The notes under the pieces are model-generated. The model did no database searches and was not told where the DNA came from. It saw only the letters and a list, made by a program, of their open reading frames with translations. Positions 55,301 through 64,000 of a stretch of DNA of 64,000 nt are shown one piece after another. How positions within the stretch are numbered: position 1 is the first letter of the stretch; each line of letters starts with the position of its first letter. This DNA comes from Prostheceraeus crozeri (Eukaryota > Platyhelminthes > Polycladida > Euryleptidae). A program made the position numbers and the translations under genes. The stretch lies in contig CAJQUW010009193.1 of the NCBI GenBank assembly GCA_907163375.1, positions 62,001 through 126,000 on the forward strand, in the 5' to 3' direction.

Positions 55301-57703
55301 GAAAAAGGAGAGCCCATCGGGATCATATTGTTCAAGAATTTTCTTGCCAAAATTCGAACTGAGAACACGCGGCAGTTACAACAACTGCTGTTAAACTGTT
55401 CCTACACCGATCATCTCCTGCATTAATGTCTCCTTCCTAAAATATGTGTCTCCACTCCGCTCACTCATTTTTCCCGACTTCCATCATCCTTCAAAAATGG
55501 TGGTTGGTGTGAGTGATTTTTCTCTCGCGCGGGCTAAATCTTTCTGGTGGGGATTATGGTGAGCGACATCACATTGTGCTATGCTATTGTGCTAGTGCTC
55601 TGCTGTCCTCCATATGAGTGAAATGTCGTCGTAGTGAAATGTTGTTACTTTTGTTTCTTTTATTTCAATTTATATTTCATACACTACTACTAAGTCCTCA
55701 AATTCTCTAGGACATAATACTCGTAGGAATTTGAGGCGTTCATTATTGCTTGACATCTACAATGCGCATCAATTCGATGCACATCGGTGAAAATCACAAG
55801 TATACGTGTATCATGTCGGCAATGTCGATAGACCGCAACTTTTGTTTGATTCGTCATTTAACCCAATTTATAGAGGGCTGCTTTAAATAGCTAGGTTTCC
55901 TTTGTCTTTAACTCTTCTTTCACTCGGTATGAAGTGTTTGTGGTCATGGTTGACCAAAAAGTTCGGGTCGAAATGTAATGAAAATGTTACGCTGGTCTCA
56001 AATGGACTAATTTAATTAATAAGGTGGATAAAAAAATCGAAAATGGGGAGGTCAATGATTTGGTCTACGGTTATTGTGAATTAATGTCTCAGAGTGACAA
56101 CTGATGCAAAATCTACTAGGGCGGCATTGCTGGGTTGATAATATGACAAAAATGCCATATTTTGATGCCCCTGTTGGAACGAATGATAAACGCCAACTGT
56201 GGTGTACAGTACATGTAGTTTTGGGAATGATTGAATCACAATACCACTATCAGAGGGGGTGTATAGGGCTCGAAGTTCAAAATAGCTTCTGTAAAGGTGC
56301 AAAGCTGATGCGGGACCTAATAAACGCATCATTTTCTTTGTAATTTTCTATTTTTCTATAGCTATCATAAAATCTATTCAGTGTCACTCACAAACATAAA
56401 CTTTAATGCACTTTAAATGTACATGCAACAAATTCGTCATGAAAGTATCGGTCTCAAAATAATTTAATGCGATTCGATTCGATGATTCGCAACAAGTTGT
56501 TTTTGAACCGGCCCACATCCTCTTCAAAATTTCTTCTCTTTGTTTACGAGGGTAAAAAGGTTGAAGAACACTACTCTAGATGATGAGCTTTCATTGTATT
56601 CATCGAAGCCAAATAATTGAGGAAGTCTTTACTGCAACAAAGCATGTACTCGTAGATGTGTTCTTTTGACTATATGTACGTCACTGGAGAGTGTCGAAGA
56701 CTTTGATAATTGCACCATACTAATGCGTTTGCCAGGTGCATTTCCAATGGGGTTCAATGAGATTGAAATTTCAAACAGGTGTTCAACATTCTAAAACACA
56801 TAATTCATTGATTTCGACAAAGTAGATGCAGAAAATGTTGTAAAATGCGCTGCTGTGGTTATTGTAACAAAGTATTTTTGTCGCGAAAAGCCTAGTAGTA
56901 TAAGGGAGGAATCAAAATTTATTCATAGTATTCTGATAGTGTCTGATAGGTATCTGAAATGTCTAATGGTACCTGATTTCAATATATTTTCTTTTACAGT
57001 TGAACTTGAATGACTTGATGACGAATTATTTTGCTTACAAAGTCATGAATTTCTTTTGGTATCGACACAGTTTTATTCGTGAAAGCTGCTTGGATTTGAG
57101 CAAGTTTTAGACCAAATTGCTACCACTTGTAGGAACATCATAACTCCCTAGTAATTTCATGGAGAATTAGAATAGAATCTCTACATTGAAGAGATCGCGT
57201 TGACTTGGTGATTAAGCAGAGAAAACAGTTAGAATTTAGCAAATTTGTTATCACAAATTGAAATCATCCCATGATAAATTGCATTGCGATATTTTGCTTT
57301 TGATATCATGCTTATTCTGATTTCTACGCAATTTTCAGAGAATTTGCGCAGATATTCGTTCTGGATTTTCTGGATTGTGCGCATTAAAGACTGCAAAGAA
57401 ATCATCAAAATATTAATGGAGTGAAGTCAATCGACACGACATTTCATCAAATCTGACAAGGGGATATTTTAATGTTCCTGGAGTATAATTCGTGATTCTC
57501 ACAATAATCAATCTGATTGATGGATCGCTTCGGTGTTCAATCACACAGACAAAATGATTTGCTTGCAGATGATCATTTTCATTCTGGAGTGAAAAGAAAG
57601 CCCTGAAAATTAAAGGGAAAACTCCGAAAATGCGCTTGTAGCCATGTGTATGATTTCTGCAGACATCATACAGTTAGGAAGTAATGTGTATAAATACATA
57701 TGT
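55301..57703. other. No gene recognised
   Basis: AT-rich with short frames (for example 56104-56343) lacking any recognisable motif. No terminal repeats were found. Confidence 0.5.
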
Positions 57704-58264
57704 TAGTCCGAGCACACGTCACACCAGCACGACTTTCTGTGGGGAACGCGGCCGAAATCAGACACACAGATGTTCATTATATGCCCGTGTCCACCGAGAA
57801 TCTGCCGTCTGCCGAATTCTACCAAGTTCTTCTTTTGAGATAGAATCAGAGAATAAGAGAATATCGGATATGAGAATAAGAGCGATATAAAAGAGATTTT
57901 CTGCTTTCTCTGATTAAATTGTCTGGCGTTGTCTGGCGTCATTTTTGGCATGCAATGTCTTCAGGTCATTTTTCATCATAGTTCTGATGTGTAATGTATT
58001 CGAGAATGGAGGTAAATGCTACTGAAATTAGCCAAAATGTTCTGATTGCCAACATGAAGGCTTGCTAGATCTGAATGTGTTTATGAATGGTATATGAATT
58101 CATGTCCTTAAGAAATTACGGCACAGAAGACATCTGCTTTACCAAAAAATTCGGCCTGTATTTCACTGAATAAACATTTGCTTCCATTGAAACTTTGTCA
58201 TAAGAAACGTAATTGAGTGGAACTCGGCGCACGCGCAGACTCGCAGTAGTCATAAAGTGTACTG
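57704..58264 (+). mobile_element. Family A MITE, copy with left arm, interior and part of the right arm
   Basis: TAGTCCGAGC, CTGTGGGGAACGCGGC and TCTGCCGTCTGCCGA match the left arm of 4085-4779. TAATGTATTCGAGAATG and GCTTGCTAGATCTGAATGTG match its interior, and GCGCAGACTCGCAGTAG its right arm. The similarity stops before the right terminus. Confidence 0.7.
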
Positions 58265-59580
58265 TAAGTTGGGGTGAATTGGGTCACGAGGGTGAAAACT
58301 TTTTTTCAAACAATGGCACATAATGGCAGGCGTATCATGACAGAAAGCAGAATGTATACTTTATATTTAAAGTACAGAAAAAGAAACGTTTCCTAAGTCG
58401 TAAATCTTATGTTTTTTAACCCCAGTCAAAGCTTTAGTGCTGGACAATAGACAGCACTTCATTTTCTTTTTTTATGCATTTGATGACCTCTAGAAACGTT
58501 ATGCAAGTAATTGTACAGCTTCTGAAGACGACAGCATTCATACCATGCCAATAAGGATTCATTTTGTCACTTAGATTTGTTTTTGATTTTCAGCGTGGGT
58601 GAATGGAGTCACGTGCGTTTCGTCATTATAAGCCACTGGAATTGATTGATTGATTCGTGTCGCGTGATAGTATAGTGTCGAGTTGAATGGTGTTCGGCGT
58701 GCGCTTCACAAACGGTACAGAATCGATGCTGACAAGAAGCTTCACATATCAAGACGTTTCAATGCCCCGAACTTGTAGACCTACTTCGCCACCGGGTTGC
58801 AGGAAGTGCAGGAAAATTGAAATAAGGAGTTACTGAATAGGAGTAAAGTTTAGAAATGAATGTTGACTCTTACCTGTTCAAAGTTTTAACTCTGACTGCT
58901 TTTCGAAGCATTATTTTTCTCTAAAATGTTTTGGCCCTTTTGCCCAAAATGTGGATATTAAGCTGATTCTCTATTTTGATATGTTTAAAGTATATGTTTT
59001 TGTAATTGAATCATGAACTTTTTCAATATTTGCCTATCCAAGTATGGTAACAATGATAACCTCAAAAATCAGTTTGAGAGAATTCTAATGCTATTGAAAA
59101 ATAGATTTTTTACAATTATAAAGCTTGGATATTTGACAAATTTCCAAAACGCCGCTGGGTTTTGTTATACTTGAATAGAGATTAAAGTTTAATGGACTAG
59201 AAACATTTGAACGGGTGTATTGACATACATGTAGTTCAGCAATAGACTTAATATTGACCCTATTTAACAAATAGAAATGTTATATGGAATCAAAAATGCA
59301 ATTCAATAGAGTGACCCTATTCACCTCAAAGCATAGGATGAATAGGGTCACTATTAAATTGCGAATTGTTTATTACAATTTTTTTCGAAGTAAAATTCCT
59401 CTATGCGCTTCGTCTCCATGGTCAGTCTAAAGGCTCTTCACTTTCAGTGAATTTTACTTCGCAAAAAAATCAAAATCGTCCTTAATTTAAAGGAGCGATA
59501 TTTTTCCTGCCTCCTGGAAGTTTACACAACATTTGCAGTTAATTTGCTCTATCTTCGCATGCAGTCTACTGTACTATTTA
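58265..59580. repeat. Region with recurring GGTGAATnGnGTCAC words
   Basis: GGGGTGAATTGGGTCACG (about 58270), GGGTGAATGGAGTCACG (about 58598), GAGGTGAATAGGGTCAC on the minus strand (about 59312-59328) and GATGAATAGGGTCACT (about 59338). The inverted pair near 59312-59353 forms a hairpin. They may mark the ends of a MITE between 58270 and 59355. There is no coding content. Confidence 0.35.
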
Positions 59581-59639
59581 CGTGCGGTGTACAGGCTACA
59601 AACAAACTTGCTACGATATGCAGTAAGAAATAAGCATAG

Positions 59640-60567
59640 TGCTTATTGAAAGTGGTCGCAAGAGTGTGGGAGTCTGGAAAGATGTCCAAATGTTGGACAT
59701 TGGCAGATGGCTCGACTGGGGAGTTGAAGTTTGCAAGCTCTCATGGAACGATTGGTGAAACATGGGCTACTGGCAGTGAAGCGGAAGTATTAATGGACGT
59801 AAGATGATGTGTTCCATGCCCCTGCTAATCTGACACGTTGAGGAATCCGGACCGACCCACAGTGTTATCTGTGTGACATGCCAATCCTCGTCGTGCCCTC
59901 TCTGTCTATCATGTGGCACTATAGAGAGCATGCTACACGCACCGGTGAGGCTTGGTCCTGCAAGCGATTGTGGAAGCAGTCTCTCTCCCCCCCCCCACGT
60001 TTGTGGAGTTAGCGGAACCACCCAAAGGAACCACTACTATCTTTAAATTTGAATTTCTCTATAGCGACTGCGAATTTGTGGAATCTGATCAGGGGCTGAA
60101 ATTGATTAAGTAGAAGTTGTTTCGAACAGGATCTCGCTGTACTAAATAATGATTCCGCTCGGCAGTTCCGCCAACTTTACACAAGTCTCCCCTACAGGTA
60201 AGTAACAACGGGAATTGATTTTGTACCGGGTGGTCAAGCAAAGAGACGAAAGACTCATCGTGCGATCTGTACCGCAGAAGTAGGAAGTGATCCACTTGAG
60301 TGGATCACAGCTGCCAGATGAATTATCCAACGACCTCATCTAGTGTTGATCGACGCTATAGGGAAGAAAAAGATTATGGGCGAAATAACTGTTCCCTGGG
60401 AAGAGAGCGTTAGGGATGCCCATGACGAGAAAAATGCGAAATATAAAGAACTGGCCAAAACGATTCAGAAGCAAGGGGGACATATGAGCTCATGCCTTCT
60501 GAGAGTGGGATGCCACTATTTCGTTGCTCCATCGGTGAGGAAATTTCTTGTTAAAGCGGGTGCTTGA
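59640..60567 (+). pseudogene. R2-type LINE C-terminal restriction-like endonuclease, remnant
   Basis: The frame from about 60322 reads RPHLVLIDAIGKKKIMGEIT then VPWEESVRDAHDEKNAKYKE and VGCHYFVAPSVRKFL. It resembles the restriction-like (PD-D/ExK) endonuclease at the end of R2-group LINEs, in which PD is followed by an acidic residue before a V-P-W-like block and K..KY. The catalytic Asp of the PD pair is His here. About 440 bp upstream, CQSSSCPLCLSCGTIESMLH resembles the preceding CCHC finger (CxxC...H...C). Many stops and shifts lie between the two. The RT is not recognisable. The assignment to R2-type rather than another family with this domain is tentative. Confidence 0.5.
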
Positions 60568-61225
60568 GTCTATAAATGTGTTTATAAACACCACCATGAA
60601 GAAGTTGAGTGCAAAAGGGGACGAAGGTAGGACCTGGGCGCAACGAGCTGCTGCGGACCGACCATCTTGACAGGTACTGAACTTAGTGTGCCGAAATCTC
60701 ATTGTGTCAGGTCGTTTTGGGTGCAGCATTTTCTGCTTCACATAATTTCAACAATTTCGTTTATCAGTACTCAGTTACTCATAAGTCATGTATTTCATCT
60801 TTAGCTACTTTAGGAATTATCTATTAATTTGTCAATATTTTATATAAGTTCATTTTCAATTGTCAACGCATTAAATGGTTTCTTGACACACCTTGCGAAT
60901 TTACTCCAAGTTTTGCGCTAAGAATTGCACATACTGATTCATGTGATCAGCATGTAAGATTAAGTTTATATTATTGCCCATTTCTATACATATAAAAAGA
61001 ATTCTGCGGTTATGTACATCAAAATATATTGTTTCAACTAATTTTTTGCAATAGCTACCTTCTTAATACATTGGTATGATGGTCTACATTATTTCATTGT
61101 GGTTCAAATTTTACCTAAAATGAAATGATGAATTTCCCTTTAACGCCTAAAAGGTGTTTATTAAAATAAAAGCATGGAATTAGCTTTGAACATAAAAAGG
61201 TTTGTAGAATTAAGGAGGGCATTAT
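60568..61225. other. No gene recognised
   Basis: AT-rich sequence with no motif or repeat seen. Confidence 0.5.
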
Positions 61226-61345
61226 CGAGAAATGAGCGAGCGAGTGGCATTTTTTGATGATTTTGAGCGGTGAGAGAGCGAAAGGATGATTTTGAGGAAA
61301 TGAGCGATGAGCGAGCGAAAGCGGAATTTCGATCCGCTCAAAAAC
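61226..61345. repeat. Cluster of GAGCGAGCGA-type motifs, possible hAT subterminal array
   Basis: ATGAGCGAGCGAGTGGC, TTGAGCGGTGAGAGAGCGAAAG and ATGAGCGATGAGCGAGCGAAAG lie within 120 bp. The style is like the subterminal arrays of the hAT elements at 9.5, 22.6 and 41.2 kb. An ACACTG end follows at ~61346, but no partner end was found. Confidence 0.3.
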
Positions 61346-62146
61346 ACTGATTGGGAGCAATTACATCAAAATTCATTTTTGCTTTCTTAATTTAATATTT
61401 CTTAAGAAACTGACGTATAAATGACGGAAACTGATAAAGAAAGATACGATAAAACACTATAGTTTTTAAACGCCTAGGCGTAGTTGCAGTCTTAACCACA
61501 CCCCGTATATGGATTGTCAAAGAGGACGAGGAAAATTGATGAGTAATGCTCCACCATCCATTCACATTTTGCATCTCAAAATGTGCGATGAATATCGAAG
61601 GCTTGGAACAAGAGAATTACAACAATGATGACTGTTCCGGAACCACGGATGAAACTACCAATGGCATGATAATAGCAAAGTATTAGAGGCCTTTTGAGCA
61701 AGAAAGGTGTCATAAAAGTGTCAAATTCAATTCTCAAATTGATTCTGGCAAAAATATGTCTTGGAAGACATCTCGAGTGATTTATTCAACAAACGATCCC
61801 GACAAATTAAAGGAGCGCAAAATAAGTTGACAAATAAAGTTAAATTAGCATCATACAAATTGCAGAGTGCTAGTTCGCTTGGGCATAGAATAGAAAGATG
61901 TCCTCAGACTTGAACGATGTAAGCACAAAAATTCTTTGGCAGCCGTAGACGCTGCGTTTCGCTCTACAAGGGCTCGTCAGTACGACTCGAAATGATCCAA
62001 GCCTAAATTAACATGGACAATTTGCAGCTCATTTCCGAAGAGGCAGATATCGGTGTCTTCAAATAATAGCGTGTTGAAGAGAACGGTGTTCGAAGAGGCA
62101 AATGAAACCCGGATGGAGAATAAAACACACTCTACAGTAAAGCTAC
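61346..62146. other. No gene recognised
   Basis: No features beyond short frames. Confidence 0.5.
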
Positions 62147-62453
62147 GTTCACACATGAGAGCTGAGAGCTGAGACTCAGGCAATCATCCAATCAAACGGC
62201 AAGATTACAGTTTCCGTCGTACATTTCAAGCGTCAATCAAAATTATGCTGCGACTAACTCCATGTAGTCTGAACAGTCCTGAGACATGCCTGAGACCCAC
62301 TAACTTCATCCGTTGTTGTTTGTGCGGGGCGACCAGGGGGAGGCACACCACGTTTGCTGAGAGATAGTGTGAACGGTCCTGAGACAAGCTTCTTTCAAGT
62401 TTCTGAGAGAAGCCTATGAGACAAACTCCACGATCCTTGTCTCACGTGTGAAC
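62147..62453. mobile_element. Small MITE with GTTCACAC ends
   Basis: GTTCACACATGAGA (62147-62160) is matched inverted by TCTCACGTGTGAAC (to 62453). Inside and at the right end, TGTGAACnGTCCTGAGAC occurs three times (about 62268, 62367, 62446). 307 bp, noncoding. Confidence 0.5.
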
Positions 62454-63693
62454 AACCCTGAGACCTTCAACTCAGACAACGACCATGTCTCAGCAGAAGT
62501 TGTACGCGTTTCAACTTTTCTGAGACTTCCTTGTTATCAATATCCAACTGGATTGTGTATTCGACGCTCATTTATTTTGTACACATACGCGGAATATTAC
62601 TTTGTGCTCATGTGTTTCTGCTGGTTGCACAAGTCAATTCAGTCTAAACTAGCGATTCATTTGATGACATTTACGATATTAATTATACTTGTAAATAGTG
62701 TCATGTTTTGTTTCTTTCAGAAATCTGAATTTACGATGAATCAGACAGAAGCATAATGAGGCACGTACAGGCTACTTTAACTTGATTGATGAAATCAGTT
62801 TTGAGCTATATCATGGTGGCCATATTTTTTTACTACCAAAAGCGGGACACTAAATAGTCAGTAGTAGAAAAAACATGAAAAACAGCGGACTTGCATCTAC
62901 ATGTTCGTAAAGATACGCAATAGTCACCTTAATGTCAATGCGTTGAATAACGACGTGCATAAAATTTCAACAAGCAGGAATGTTTTAATTAGGATTTCTT
63001 CGGTTAGTTCATTTCCACATGAATGTCGAATGAAACCGGAGTTGTCAATTCAGGTTTTCAAGAAACTCATTTAACCGAGTTTGCCGGAAATTAACCAAGT
63101 TAAGTTTAACTCGGTATACTGAGTTTTATAACTCAGTAAAATATTCCAGCAATACTGGGTTAAATCAGTTACAAAGGAAAAATACACAAGTAGGCCGAAA
63201 CTAAAGATTAGGCAAAAACTTGTATTGGTTATACCCTAAATTTGGGTCAAAACCCAAAACCCAAGTTTCAATAATTGAGTAGAATCAAATAAACGAAGTG
63301 CATTGTTTGTATTTTGCGTTGCCATGAAGATTCTTCTGTTGGCCAAAATTCCAATTGGGTCCATGAGAAATGCGGTATTACATGTAGTGTGAAACGATTA
63401 TTTATTGCAATAACTGTAATTAGTAGCCTAAGTATGTGTATCACGTTATAAAACTTTCCTTTATTTTAACCTACACTGATATACTGACTAATTGAAGATT
63501 TTTGATTTAATTATGATTGAATTGCACATTGCTCATAACAAAGCAATTGCTTTCATTTTATCAATCAGAAATACAAACAGATTTCATAAATGGCATCTGC
63601 GTAGTCACTGCATGGTTAAACGTGTTTAGAATACGAAATTGGAATTAATTCATTTTTGGATAAATGTCGGGTATTGCAGAAATTTTAAGGGTG
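62454..63693. other. No gene; short palindromes around 63060-63290
   Basis: ACTGAGTTTTATAACTCAGT (about 63117-63136) is a perfect 8 bp hairpin. Related words (AACTCGGTATACTGAGTT, AACCGAGTTTG) surround it. The 102-residue frame at 62448-62756 overlaps the MITE end and has a hydrophobic C-terminal half but no recognisable family. Confidence 0.4.
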
Positions 63694-64000
63694 TGAAGAT
63701 AACTGCGAAGATATCCATGTAAGATACATGAAATATGTAAAAATTTAATGTGCAGCAAAATACATATAAGCTTGCAGCAATTGCAATATGTACGAACTTT
63801 CATTGGCATTGTCAAACCCAAAGTGAAACATCCATTCATCAGTAGTATTTGATTTTTGAAATATTCTGTGAATTGAGTGAAACTGTGATTAAAAAATCAG
63901 AACTTTATGATCTTATCACGCCTCAAATCAGAATATCAATTTTATAACTTTATTTGTGTAGGTCGTATATGCAGCATTAATAGTGCAGCAGACCCAAGTT
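63694..64000 (-). repeat. Right arm of the ~310 bp inverted repeat (partner 613-930)
   Basis: The reverse complement of the segment at 613-930 over its full visible length. It is cut by the window edge exactly where the left copy's similarity starts (AACTTGGGTC), so the true repeat may extend further on both sides. Confidence 0.85.

Noticed and set aside
62448..62756. 102-residue frame with hydrophobic stretch as a membrane protein
   Set aside because: It starts inside a MITE end and shows no family pattern; hydrophobic T-rich translation is expected in AT-rich DNA.

Overview
This is a eukaryotic, AT-rich, animal-type window that behaves as a transposon graveyard. I recognise no host gene, rRNA, tRNA or CRISPR. 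The mix of elements (BEL/Pao, CR1/L2-like LINEs, Penelope-like elements, piggyBac, several hAT families, long-TIR DNA elements, many MITEs) and frequent words such as TAGGCCTA and TACATGTA suggest a marine invertebrate, possibly an echinoderm or another deuterostome. That is an inference from repeat style only.

Layout. 1-3.1 kb: possible LTR end with a primer site, one arm of a ~310 bp inverted repeat whose partner closes the window at 64 kb, a structured RNA motif, and a hAT remnant. 4.1-4.8 kb: a MITE with ~100 bp TIRs. 5.0-7.7 kb: a dispersed repeat holding a piggyBac copy. 8.7-10.1 kb: two small non-autonomous DNA elements. 11.4-18.2 kb: a complete BEL/Pao element with near-identical LTRs and badly broken frames. 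21.7-31.3 kb: a LINE split by a 6.1 kb hAT, itself split by a 0.73 kb hAT. 31.9-33.5 kb: a Penelope-like insertion with inverted copies of a hammerhead-like motif. 33.9-37.1 kb: a DDE element with 410 bp TIRs whose transposase has a RAG1-like arrangement of acidic and zinc-ligand residues. 37.3-39.6 kb: inverted and foldback repeats. 40.9-44.1 kb: two LINE fragments, one split by a hAT MITE with target duplication. 48.9-49.4 kb: a ~93 bp minisatellite. 51.6-52.8 kb: a Penelope/Naiad-like RT followed by the same structured RNA motif as at 1.1 kb and a histone-type stem-loop. 53.7-55.3 kb: a LINE cut off at its 3' side. 57.7-60.6 kb: another MITE copy and an R2-like endonuclease remnant. The rest is MITE-like or featureless.

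The elements do not cooperate; what they give is insertion order. The LINE at 21.7 kb predates the hAT inside it, which predates the hAT inside that. The piggyBac postdates the repeat around it. The BEL element looks youngest. The two signals most worth pursuing are the RAG1-like transposase architecture (33897-37090) and the covarying pseudoknot-like RNA motif shared by two distant loci (1114-1198 and 52589-52669).
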